From assembly GCA_036971475.1 (NCBI GenBank), contig JBAIZL010000002.1, positions 354,328,582 through 354,392,581 on the forward strand: a stretch of 64,000 bases of DNA, in the 5' to 3' direction. Made by a program: the position numbers and the translations under genes. Positions 25,324-36,419 of this stretch are shown here, one piece after another; positions within the stretch are counted from its first letter, which is position 1; each line of letters opens with the position of its first letter. Under the pieces are notes generated by a model. That model did not search any database. It was not told the DNA's origin and was given only the letters and a program-made list of their open reading frames with translations. Source of the DNA: Prosapia bicincta. Lineage: Eukaryota > Arthropoda > Insecta > Hemiptera > Cercopidae.

Positions 25324-26465
25324 TTAACTTTCAACTATCGTCCTGCAATCCTTGTCACGTTACTACCCTGTGAGCCTCACAGGCACGAAGGGTCTAAGTG
25401 TGATTTATTGTAAGGTTTAACAATTTATCTTGCATTTACCGTATGAAAATGGTTTTTTAATATATCCTGTTTGCAAGTGACTATATTACACATAATTTTA
25501 TAAGATCGGTTATTTTTTATTTACTAATTGAAAACTGTAGTCCTACCTTCCACAGATTATAGCGCAGCTTAGCTAAAAAGGATTATATTCTCACGATGAT
25601 AAACACAATAATTATATTTTGTTCACTGACTGTACACACTCAACTTTATATAAAAAACAACATTTGACACATTAAAAGTTCTGTATATGGAAACTGACAT
25701 TGGAAATAATAACTCAATTTTGACAGCAGTCTCTTTACACAGCAGCTCAGAACATTCTAGACACATTTGTTGTAGACAGCTTACAAAGTGTAACTAGTCT
25801 TTCTATTTTTTGTTGCTGTACGAATTCTACATTGTTTATAACAATTTACCTACACAAATAGACAAATTTGTAAATTTCTGAATGTTGCAATTCTTCGAAA
25901 TCATCTTATTCGTCTGATACGCTTTGTTGAGATTCGGAATCATGATCTATTTGATCAATTACATCTTCACTTTTTTGCACAGTTCCCCTATTCACTTTGA
26001 TGCCTTCTAAAAGTTGTTCATTAGATACAGCACCTGAATCATTTTCTTCTTCAAGTAACCTGTCAATGATGGTATGTTCAAAATCACTCTTATATTTCTA
26101 CTACTTGAGACGCATTAGTTGAAATTAGTTTCCTTTTTAATCCAGAAGGTCCAGGTCTATCCATTTCTTCAATTTATGTAATTGAATACTATAATGACAT
26201 AAATAGGTCAAAACAAAAAAATACTATAAAAGTTTAAAATGTTACACAAATACCGACATTGTACCTGTGAGGCACAACCAAAAATTCATGTTATTATAAA
26301 ACTAATACAATGCACAAAATCGTGCAAACAACACTAACACCATGAGAAGAATTACTAAATAGGAATCTACTGAACTTCATGACCTTGAGTATTAAGGCGG
26401 GAGAAGCTAAACAACCCCTTAGGTACCAGTGCCTGTCAGGCACGACAACGGTAGTTAAAAGTTAA
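25324..26465. mobile_element. Non-autonomous piggyBac-like element 1
   Basis: Bounded by TTAA at 25324-25327 and 26462-26465. Just inside, the left end reads ctttcaactatcg and the right end, reverse-complemented, cttttaactaccg: 11 of 13 bases agree. Subterminal short palindromes occur near both ends (ctgtgagcctcacag on the left, gtgcctgtcaggcac on the right), and a related cctgtgaggcac lies at about 26267. TTAA target duplication with short inverted termini is the hallmark of the piggyBac superfamily. The body is 1134 bp, too short for an intact transposase, and carries only an N-terminal-like remnant on the minus strand. Confidence 0.7.
25906..26164 (-). pseudogene. piggyBac-like transposase N-terminal remnant
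   Basis: ATG at 26164 (minus strand) opens a frame encoding MDRPGPSGLKRKL. After a frame change, about 26090 onward encodes KSDFEHTIIDRLLEEEND, then an acidic Ser/Glu/Asp-rich run ending QQSVSDE before a stop at 25906-25908. An acidic N-terminal region starting about 300 bp inside one terminus is the layout of piggyBac transposases. The DDD catalytic domain and Cys-rich C-terminus are absent. The assignment leans on position and composition more than on conserved residues. Confidence 0.45.
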
Positions 26466-27185
26466 AACAGACATCCATTAACTCATTTAAGAAATAAATC
26501 CATTTCTACTTGGAAGCACTTACTCAGGTTTGGCCTATGCATACCAGCACGTGTCCTCTTTGCAGTAGTGAGATGACAACCCACCACCTACTGACTGCTG
26601 CTTTAAACATCATTTTAGTGTAAACAATTGGTCTGGTGTTATTGATAGGTTAGGTATGTGATTGGGTCATTTGTTTTCTATCCACACTTTATGGGAAACA
26701 ATTATTGTCATCAAAATAACTTTGATCATAAGAGGACATGCCTCTTTTCCAGTTATTTATATACTTTTTTTAAAACAAATATATCTTAGTATTTTCATTT
26801 TGTTAGGAAAATAAAGTGTTTTGAATGATAATTTTGGTTTACATTTCATGCAACAGCATAGTATCTTTCACAATTTACCTTAAATTTGGTTAAACCCGAG
26901 TAAGAGGAAGTGTATGAAGTGATGCAATACTTGTATCTAAGTTATATAATTAATATTGTGTGTTAAATATTTTTCTTCTATAGTAGCAGTGACTTTCATT
27001 TGTGAAAAAAAAACAGCCAATAGCCTTGCTGGATGCTATAGTAATTAAATTTACTATAATTTCTTTCCTTTATTTAAAATTTTTTTAAATGTGTTTTAGA
27101 GAAATTAGTTTCAGATTATTTGGTGTACAACCTTGTAAGAAACAAAAGTTATAGATTTATGTTAATTTACTATTTATTCTGTTAG
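26466..27185. other. Spacer between the two piggyBac-like elements
   Basis: AT-rich, no recognisable coding or structured repeat. Confidence 0.5.
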
Positions 27186-28190
27186 TTAACCCTAGAGGAT
27201 TCGCGCTAAGACCTGTTACACCAGACTCGCGCGGGGTAATGTTTTACCCCAATTAGTTTTCAGGTCAATATCAGTAAAATATTTAATGTTATAAATAAAA
27301 AAAATTATTTAAACATATTTTGTTATACTATAAAAGATATGAACAAACTCATGCAATATTATTTACTTTTTTATACATCAAAACCCTCTTCACATACTTC
27401 AACTAAATGGTCTTTACAAACACTTTTCCCACAATTAGCACAGCATTTATTGTTTTTTGTCTAAGTTCTTAGCGAAAAAATCACGCCTCTAATTAAAATG
27501 TTTGTTTGTAATATTGCCAAATATAAAGCTATAGCCTATATTGTAAATAAACGTTTTTTGTTACAATAATCTTGAAAACAAAATATTTTATAGACAAGAA
27601 TAGTGTACAAACACAATCTATATCAAAACGTAATCCTTGCAAGAGAAAATAGAAATGCAAACCAGTTCTGTCTGTTGTCCATATACCTTTAGAATGTTTT
27701 ACGAAGACATCATTGCTCCACAAATATACAATACCCCAAACAATGCTTTAATTCCTTCAAAAACGTTTCCTTTACGTCTCTCTCTCGCTTGAAAAGTTAC
27801 AACTATAAAATTTGTGTTCCCTATTATCGCCATGACAAAATATATGCGTAGATAATTTAAAATAGATTATTAAATTTATAAATTAAAACGAACTTCAGTG
27901 ATAAATTTCTCACAAAATACGAAACATAATAAAATTCACTCACAGTAATCTTGCAAAAAAATGAAAATTAATTTATGTGATAAAAAGGTTGCAACAACTT
28001 CAAACCGTTATAAGTAAACAAAAACTGTCAAACTACCTGATGTAGGGACAGAAATAGATACAGGGCGAGTCAATTAGAAGGTATGTAAGGGGTGGAAGAA
28101 TTTCAGGATTTGCAACTGTTTTATAATCTTTGTTGCAAACTCACTGGAAGAATAATTACCCCGCGCGAGTAATTATTACTCTAGGGTTAA
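27186..28190. mobile_element. Non-autonomous piggyBac-like element 2
   Basis: TTAA at 27186-27189 and 28187-28190 flanks a 997-bp body. The outer inverted repeat is CCCTAGAG (27190-27197) against CTCTAGGG (28179-28186). A second, perfect 16-bp subterminal inverted repeat, actcgcgcggggtaat, lies at 27225-27240 and, reverse-complemented, at 28155-28170. A TTAA target and termini starting CCCTAG match the classical piggyBac end. The minus strand keeps a piece of transposase C-terminus about 180 bp inside the left end, as expected for the 3' side of such an element. The GC-rich ends stand out against the AT-rich interior. Confidence 0.85.
27371..27460 (-). pseudogene. piggyBac transposase Cys-rich C-terminal remnant
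   Basis: The minus-strand frame downstream of a stop at 27461-27463 encodes CCANCGKSVCKDHLVEVC and then EEGFDV before a TAA at 27371-27373. The spacing C-C-x-x-C-x-x-x-x-C-x-x-H-x-x-x-x-x-C is that of the zinc-binding RING-like C-terminal domain of piggyBac transposases, which in the known enzyme recognises the subterminal DNA. The upstream stop and the absence of the catalytic Asp blocks show that the body was deleted or decayed. Confidence 0.75.
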
Positions 28191-29859
28191 AGGTAAGTTT
28201 TAAAATTATGTCATAGTGATAAGCTACCTCTAGCAGTTACCTTACTGTAATCCCTCACCTTGACTGTGTTTGATGAGACAAATCCTGTCAACTAAAATGG
28301 TCAGAGATAGCATTTAACTATATCACTGATAAATGCTTAGTATACCATCTCAAGTAACAAGTACTGTATGCCTAAATGATAAAAAATATGAAATTTAACA
28401 TAAACCAAATCCATATATTCCAAATATAAGACATCAGGTTGGAAAAATCTGTGCTTAATATCTAAGCTAAATAAAAAAAGTTGATAAAACACTCATTGTG
28501 GAATCGTGCAATAAACTTATATAGTTATATAAAACTTGAATTATTGGGCACAAATTTTAAAAAGTTATTGTAAAATTATGTTACATTACTGCAGAATTTT
28601 AAAAACTCAAAATGTGGTATCAGAGATCTCTATTGTGCAAATATCTTTGACATCACGACATTTACTCTCATCACAACAGTCTGAATCCTTATTCTGCATG
28701 TTCCTCTTCTCATTTCCATTCATATCATGGTCTATGTAACATTGTAACAGATTTAGTTTTTATTGATAATATTTCTTATAAAAAAAAATTTTGTTGATGT
28801 TTCAGAGTTATTATTTGCGAAAAGATAGTTTGCCAATTGCTTCTTGAGGTTATCCTTGAATGTATGATTTACAACTATATCCATAAATTTGAGCTGAGAT
28901 GTCATTGCCTCAAGAATGATTAAAGGGTCTGTGTTTATTTTATGAAACTGATTTTGTTATTCTAGACATTTAACAAAAAAAACCATCGAGAAATAACATC
29001 AAGGTTTTATTTTTAAAGTTGGTATAACATTTACTCCACACAGTTTGTACCCAGTCCTACTTTAATTTTTATTCGTCCATCCATTTCTGAATACAATGCG
29101 CCATTAGACCCAGTATAAGTGTTACTCTGGATATTTCAATTCCTGTTGATTTCATAATGACTCATATATCTTCTTTTTAATTTACTGTTACATTAGTTAA
29201 CATATAAAAATGAAAAGGCACTTGATCTGCGTTTCTTAGAATATTAAGAAAGTATTTACATTCACTTCTTCAATTATAGTACGGTAGTGGATCATGTGGG
29301 AGCTGCTCGCTAGAATTGTTCTCTGGCATACCTCTCACATACTTTGTAAATCATACATTTACAGCAACCTAAGCACATTCCAAAATTTGCTATCTAGCCT
29401 TCAATAACTACTTCAGGAGTGTTTTAGTTATTTTTCAAGATTTATTGTCAATCACATTTTACGATTTTGAAGAACATACTTATATACTCTTTCCTGAAGT
29501 TCAAATTATCATGTTAGCAATTTTAAAGAATTTGAATGCTTTCAGTTAACACAAATATTTCTTTGAAAAATTGTGATTTTTTTATCTTCGTTTCTGTATT
29601 CGCCATCATCACTAGTTAGCTTAGTTATGTTATATATTTTACAGTGGGGCAGTTGTTTGGTCACTCAATTTCATTCAGTTTAATTAACTTAAACAAGTTA
29701 GCTCTTAGGTATAACACACGTAATATATTTTCTTACTGTGATTCTTGTTTTTCCTCATGATCTTATACTTGGCATTCTGCCATATTTTCACTGAATATAA
29801 TGCATTTTTGTTACATAAAGGTATAATAAAATAATATATATCCATGTTGTACATTTGAC
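28191..29859. other. AT-rich intergenic stretch
   Basis: No recognised coding on either strand. Several 60-70 codon frames lack domains. No inverted termini were spotted. Confidence 0.5.
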
Positions 29860-30485
29860 AACCCCTTTACACTTCAAGACCTTGAGCTAGCTATAGCTTG
29901 CTTGAAGAATGGCAAATCTGAGGAACCTGACGGTATATTTCCCGATTTTGTTCGCCACCTAGGAGAAACCACAAAACAAACATTTCTTAAACTCATTAAT
30001 CTCACATGGAAGACCAGAGGTCCCCATCAATGGAGGAAAGCCGAGATAATATCACTGTTATAAAAGGTGAAAGCTGCGAACCTGCTGTCTAGTTACCGGC
30101 CCATCTCTCTCACCAGTGTATGTTGCAAGGTGGCAGAAAAAATTATCGAACGCACACTGCGCGAGTTTCTGAAAACCATCGAAGCAATAAGCGACAACCA
30201 AGCTGGCTTCCGCAAATATAGATCCAATACAGACCAAATCGTCAAGTTTACACAAGCGGTCAAGGATTGGTTTAACCATAAACAATCAACCCTCGCTGTT
30301 TTCGTTGATTGCAAAGCAGCATATGACAAAATCTGGCGGCATTTGCTCCTACACAAGCTGAAACGCGAGGGAATGACCGGTAACATGCTCAGGTGGATCA
30401 AACCTTCTTATCTCACCGCTTTATCAGGTGCAAGTTTCAAAACAGTACATCTTCTTACCGCCAACTATGACAGGGTCTTCCCCAG
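29860..30485 (+). pseudogene. LINE reverse transcriptase, N-terminal and palm A part
   Basis: In one frame from 29860 (interrupted by TAA 30061-30063): NPFTLQDLELAIACLKNGK, PDGIFPDF, then SYRPISLTSVCCKVAEKII (RT block 1), SDNQAGFRKYRS (block 2) and FVDCKAAYDKIW (block 3/palm A, where the first Asp is a metal-binding residue and is present). The family usually reads F-V-D-F-K-A-A-Y-D-K-V-W. The longest open piece begins at 30067. It ends out of frame at about 30480, just before the P-Q-G block, which continues in another frame. Confidence 0.9.
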
Positions 30486-31120
30486 GGAGCGGTGCTTAGC
30501 TGTTTATTATTCAATGTCACGATAGACGACCTTCAGCAGGCTATTGAATCAATTTTGGGAATGCAGTGTCTCTTTTTTGCTGACCATGTGGTATTATGGG
30601 CAACAGGCAGCGGCATACAACACCTACAAGATGCAACTAACTCCGCACTTATCAGCCTAGAAAAATGGTCAAATCAAAACAAAATGAAAGTTAGTGTGGA
30701 GAAAACTACTGCCCAACTATTCACACTCTCAACTAAACCAGGCACATTTCAGGTCCAATACAGGGGCACAAAACTCCAGAAAACTACTCAATTGAGGTAT
30801 CTTGGCATTATACTAGATACCAGGCTTTCCTACAACAGCCATGTAACATCTACGGCTGAAAAAGCACAAAAGCGCAACAATCTACTGAAGCGATTGACGT
30901 CAACCAAGTGGGGGGCAACACAAGATGTCCTAAGCACGGCCTACAAAACATACGTCCGTCCAGTGATGGAGTATGGGAGCGATGTTGTGTCTCTCTCCTC
31001 TAACAGTATTCTTATCTATGACGTGGTCCAAAACAATGCCCTAAGGACAAACACTGTAGGTGCCAAATCCACCCCCATAGTGGCGATGTAGTTACAAGCA
31101 GATATAGAACCCCTGGAATC
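30480..31120 (+). pseudogene. LINE reverse transcriptase, palm B/C and thumb part
   Basis: In the next frame, about 30480 onward encodes PQGAVLSCLLFNVTIDDL (RT block 4), then CLFFADHVVLWATGS, where the universal F/Y-A-D-D catalytic motif reads FADH. The second catalytic Asp is replaced, so this copy could not polymerise even if its frame were intact. NKMKVSVEKTT and LRYLGIILDTRL (blocks 6-7), KRLTSTKWGA and TYVRPVMEYG follow in the family's usual order. A TAG at 31089-31091 interrupts the LQADIEPLESRREK linker. Confidence 0.9.
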
Positions 31121-31124
31121 CAGA

Positions 31125-31830
31125 AGGGAAAAATCACTTTAAAATTTTGGGAAAGAGCTAGGCGAATAGTCTCCAGTCACTGGAGTAGGTACAGATCAGC
31201 AACTCAGAGGTTGAAAACTCAAACCACCCCCCTAGCGCACACCGAAGCACTAAGAGCGAAGTATAACATCTCCACCCCGAGACCAGCACCACTACAAAGT
31301 TTCACTGAGGTAGTCGACGCTCTGCCAAAAGTAAACCTTCAGTTGCTGAACCCTTTAAGCAGTAAAAAGGAGACCAACCCAACAGAACTAAGGAAAAACG
31401 CTCTCGAAACCATTCATAATCTTTACCCGAGTAACGAGTGGCTTCATGTCTATACAGACGGTTCATACATACCTGAAACTAATTCTGCTGGGGCAGGATC
31501 CTACTGCGGTGTTTTCCAGCAATCTTCAGCTGTTGGCAGGAACTCTAGTAACTTCGAGGAGAAATATGTGCCGTCACTGAGGCGGCTAATAGTATGGAGG
31601 TGCGGAGGTGCTAAACTTACAACCAAGCAATGTTGTGTTTCTTACATACTCACAGGCTGCAACCTCTGCCCTCAGCAACAACAAACCCACTGAAAGCCTG
31701 AATGCCTCGAACTGCCGCAAGAAATTAGCCAACCTTATTAGCATGGGCTTGAACGTCCAGCCACGTGGGCCTTCCAGGAAACGAAAAGTCGGATGAAATG
31801 GCCAAAAAAGGAGCAGAGAAGGAGCAACCT
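31125..31830 (+). pseudogene. LINE RNase H domain, degenerate
   Basis: From about 31125 a third frame encodes FWERARRIVSSHWSRYRS, then ALRAKYNISTPRPAP, and EWLHVYTDGSYIPETNSAGA with the first RNase H Asp (YTDGS). After a frameshift near 31560 the sequence reads EICAVTEAANS (catalytic Glu kept), then VFLTYSQAATSAL where the family has T-D-S-Q-A-A; the third acidic residue is Tyr here. A further frame gives HVGLPGNEKSDEMAKKGA with the last His and Asp. Substitution plus frameshifts make the domain inactive. Confidence 0.85.
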
Positions 31831-32218
31831 GAAACTCTCCAAACCCTTAAAGCAGGAAAATCCCAAATTGACTCTACCATTACAGGCTGACTAAGAACCT
31901 ACTAATAAACGCATCCACGGGCAAAATATGGGCAAACTTAGCGATCCCAGGCCACATACCTGGTCATCTGGAGAGAAGTGAAGCTGTTGCAAGGTTCCGC
32001 CTGGAGTCCGGTCACGACTATCTGCAGGCACACCTACACCGGTTTGGCATAGCCGAATCGGACGTGTATCCACTCTGTTCCACGGAAATTATGGTGGCAA
32101 GTCACCTGCTCACCTACCCCACCATGCTCTCAACCATGCTCTTGACGACATCACTGCTCGGTACTGGGAGGCTCGGCGTCAAATGGAACAAATGCCACAG
32201 ACGGGCGTTGGATAAAGT
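31830..32218 (+). pseudogene. LINE ORF2 C-terminal Cys-motif region
   Basis: From 31887 the frame encodes LTKNLLINASTGKIWANL, ARFRLESGHDYLQAHLHR, then YPLCSTEIMVASHLLTYP. The family motif is C-x-x-C ... H-x-x-x-C, a zinc-knuckle-like block. Here the first and last Cys are Tyr, leaving only the middle Cys and the His. The frame then runs out near 32218 at the repeat tail. The function of this motif in LINEs is presumed nucleic-acid binding. Confidence 0.8.
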
Positions 32219-32230
32219 AAAGTAAGTACT

Positions 32231-33689
32231 ATTTTAAGATAGGACTTCCCAAATTACCTGGGTTATAATAATGTACCGTTGCGGCAAGGTCTTTGTAGAT
32301 GGTTATGGGAATAACCAAATTAACTGAAAATAAGTAAGCGGGAGAGATAACGCGGGGTTAAAAAAGAAAGTCATCGGGGAGTCTTGGAAGAATGTCAGAA
32401 GAGGGCGTGTATTGGGGGGGGGGGACCAAGTTTCAGTAATGTTAATTAGGTTTAAAATTTGTTAGTAAAACTAAGGGAAATGTAATTTTTTGTATTTGTA
32501 TAATTTAAAAGGTAAAAGTGCGACGTAAGTAAATTAATAAAGAATTAGGAAAATTAAAAGAGTTATGTGAAAGTGCATCGAAGCAGTATCAACGGTCAAG
32601 TTCCAAGGAATCGACAAACAATAAGTACTGTTTTTTTTAATTTCATTAAAATTAGCCAACAGAACTTTAAAAACCGTAAATTCAGAACCTTTTTAAGTTC
32701 TTTAGTATAAAATCATAATCCAGTTTTTTTCACCATGTTCTAATTTATAAAAAAGATCCATAATAACGACTCCAGAGACAGAGAAATTACCAGTCATTTT
32801 AAACTTTATTGTAATAACCTAAAGCCTCAAGAGTCCACCTTTATTTTTTTATTTGTAATTGTAATATTAATTAAGGAATCAATCTTGTCACAAATAGTAT
32901 TAAGAACAATGGGTATAATGTGTGTTAATTAAGTGTCAAGATTAAATGCAAGTTATGTTAAAATCGATAGTGGTGTTAATTAATTAGAATCCTGAAGGTG
33001 AGTGAATCAATTTTTTTAAAGCGATTTTAACAAGTTTTATACTTATTATAAAGTGATATTTCTCTATTTTCAAAACTTTTAAACTTTTGGGTCGTCGTCA
33101 ACTAGTCTTATTTTTTCGAGTACCTGAAGACTTTTAATTAACCAGGTGAAATTGATTTTGTCAGATACAAAGGAAATTGGCCTAAACATAGCCATGTGTA
33201 ATTAGAAATTTCAAGGATTTGTCTATTTAAAATGACTCAATCACTCTATTATTTTGATATAATTGATCAATTCGAAACAATTTTCATGGATGATATTTAC
33301 AGCACCATTAGGTTTTGCTGCAATTATATTACAATACAATTCTGATATCTAAAAAGTACAATAGCTAATAAAGTTCTATAAAACAGTGACCAAATTCCTA
33401 ATTGGAGCGTTTAGTTTTAAAAATATAATAGGCCCAGCAAAAGGCTACAGTAGTTATCCCTAATTTGGGGGATATTTCTATTTATCGGAGTTTCGAATTT
33501 TCATAAACATGCTATTAAACTAATTGTCGGCATTCCAACGTAAACACTGCAGATTTAAACTTAAGCAAATATAAACTGTTTAAATTTCTATATTTACACA
33601 TTTCATAGTTATGGACGGCAATAATTTGTGGATGCCTAATTGTGGTCTATCCTAAAGTTATACTGGGTGACGGCTGCCAGTTCTATATT
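32231..33689. other. AT-rich spacer between LINE and satellite array 1
   Basis: No coding recognised. Includes an 11-G run at 32414-32424. Confidence 0.5.
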
Positions 33690-36419
33690 ATACCTGGACA
33701 TCAACTCTACTTCAGGCTCGCCATCTTGTCCGCGCAATGTCGGAACTTCCCCTATATCCTTAGTCCTATATAACCCCATCCACCCTTAATTATTACTCCT
33801 CTCATAAAGGGTTAAAAGGATTAACACCACTATAGGTCCACTTCAGGGTGCCATCTGGCTCACGCTTTGCTCACTTCCCCTGTATCCTTAGTCCTATATA
33901 GTCCCATCCACCCTTCCTTATTCCTCCTCTCATATGGGGTTAAAAGGATGGTCACCACTTTAGGTCCACATCAGGGTGCCATCTGGCTCACGCTTTGCTC
34001 ACTTCCCCTGTATCCTTAGTCCTATATAGTCCCATTCACCCTTCCTTATTCGTCCTCTCATTAAGGGTTGAAAGGATGGACACCACTTTAGGTCCACTTA
34101 AGGGTGCCATCTGGCTCACGATTTGCTCACTTCCCCCATATCCTTAGTCCTATATAGTCCCATCCACCCTTCCTTATTCCTCCTCTCATAAAAGGTTAAA
34201 GGAGGGACACCACTTTAGGTCCACTTCAGGGTGCCATCTGGCTCACGCTATCCTCACATCCCCTACATCCTTAGTCCTATATAGTCCCATCCACCCTTCC
34301 TTATTCCTCCTCTCATAAGGGGTTGAAAGGATGGACACCACTTTAGGTCCACTTCAGGGTGCCATCTGGCTCACGCTTTGCTCACTTCCAATGTATCCTT
34401 AGTCCTATATAGTCCCATCCACCCTTCCTTATTCCTCCTCTCATAAAGGGTTGAAAGGATGGACACCACTTTAGGTCCACTTAAGGGTGCCATCTGGCTC
34501 ACGATTTGCTCACTTCCCCCATATCCTTAGTCCTATATAGTCCCATCCACCCTTCCTTATTCCTCCTCTCATAAAAGGTTAAAGGAGGGACACCACTTTA
34601 GGTCCACTTCAGGGTGCCATCTGACTCACGCTATCCTCACATCCCCTACATCATTAGTCCTATATAGTCCCATCCACCCTTCCTTATTCCTCCTCTCATA
34701 AGGGGTTGAAAGGATGGACACCACTTTAGGTCCACTTCAGGGTGCCATATGGCTCACGCTTTGCTCACTTCCAATGTATCCTTAGTCCTATATAGTCCCA
34801 TCCACCCTTCCTTATTCCTCCTCTCAAAAAGGGTTAAAAGGATGGACACCACTTTAGGTCCACTTCAGGGTGCCATCTGGATCACGCTTTGCTCACTTCC
34901 CCTGTATCCTTAGTCCTATATAGTCCCATCTACCCTTCCTTATTCCTCCTCTCATAAAGGAATAAAAGGAAGGACACCACTTTAGGTCCACTTCAGGGTG
35001 CCATCTGGCTCACGCTATGCTCACTTCCTCCATATCCTTAGGCCTATATAGTCCCATCCACCCTTCCTTATTCCTCCTCTCATAAAGGGTTAAAAGGATG
35101 GAAACCACTTTAGGTCCACTTCAGGGTGCCATCTGGCTCACGCTTTGCTCACTTCCTCCATATCCTTAGTCCTATATAGTCCCATCCACCCTTCCTTATT
35201 CCTCCTCTCGTAAGGGGTTGAAAGGATGGACACCACTTTAGGTCCACTTCAGGGTGCCAACTGGCTCACGCTTTGCTCACTTCCCCTGTATCCTTAGTCC
35301 TATATAGTCTCATCCACCCTTCCTTATTCCTCCTCTCATAAAAGGGTTGAAAGGATGGACACCACTTTAGGTCCACTTCAGGGTGCCATCTGGCTCACGC
35401 TTTGCTCACTTCCCCTGTATCCTTAGTCCTATATAGTCCCATCCACCCTTCCTTATTCCTCCTCTCATAAGGGGTTAAAAGGATGGTCACCACTTTAGGT
35501 CCACTTCAGGGTGCCATCTGGCTCACGCTTTGCTCACTTCCCCTGTATCCTTAGTCCTATATAGTCCCATCCAAACTTCCTTATTCCTCCTCTCATAAAA
35601 GGTTGAAGGATGGACACCACTTTAGGTCCACTTCAGGGTGCCATCTGGCTCACGCTTTGCTCACTTCCCCTGTATCCTTAGTCCTATATAGTCCCATCCA
35701 CCCTTCCTTATTCCTCCTCTCATAAGGGGTTGAAGGATGGACACCACTTTAGGTCCACATCAGGGTGCCATCTGGCTCACGCTTTGCTCACTTCCCCTGT
35801 ATCCTAAGTCCTATATAGTCAAATCCACCCTTCCTTATTCCTCCTCTCATAGGGGTTGAAGGATGGACACCAATTTAGGTCCACTTCAGGGTGCCATCTG
35901 GCTCACGCTTTGCTCACTTCCCCTGTATCCTTAGTCCTATATAGTCCCATCCACCCTTCCTTATTCCTCCTCTCATAAAGGAATAAAAGGAAGGACACCA
36001 CTTTAGGACCACTTCAGGGTGCCATCTGGCTCACGCTATGCTCACTTCCTCCATATCCTTAGTCCTATATAGTCCCATCCACCCTTCCTTATTCCTCCTC
36101 TCATAAAGGGTTAAAAGGATGGACACCTCTTTAGGTCCACTTCAGGGTGCCATCTGGCTCACGCTATGCTCACTTCCTCCATATCCTTAGTCCTATATAG
36201 TCCCATCCACCCTTCCTTATTCCTCCTCTCATAAAGAGTTAAATGGATGGACACCACTTTAGGTCCACTTCAGGGTGCCATCTGGCTCACGCTTTGCTCA
36301 CTTCCCCTGTATCCTTAGTCCTATATAGTCCCATCCAAACTTCCTTATTCCTCATCTCATAAAAGGTTGAAGGATGGACACCACTTTAGGTCCACTTCAG
36401 GGTGCCATCTGGCTCACGC

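Larger units (their letters stand above)
29860..32230 (+). mobile_element. 5'-truncated Jockey/R1-like LINE with RNase H
   Basis: About 2.37 kb of LINE ORF2 in order: N-terminal RT, RT palm, thumb/connection, RNase H and C-terminal Cys region. The 5' end is cut inside the RT (no endonuclease, no ORF1). The 3' end runs into taaagtaaagtaagta, a short repeat tail of the type LINEs leave at 3' junctions. The coding is much richer in GC than the flanks. It is broken by at least one early stop (30061-30063), frameshifts near 30480, 31125, 31560 and 31770, and stops near 31091 and 31890. Target duplications were not identified. Confidence 0.9.

Noticed and set aside
27529..27723. 64-codon minus-strand frame inside piggyBac-like element 2 as transposase body
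   Set aside because: It shows none of the catalytic Asp blocks or other conserved words of the family.
30058..30401. Minus-strand frames over the LINE reverse transcriptase
   Set aside because: Shadows of the plus-strand RT coding, which carries all recognisable motifs.
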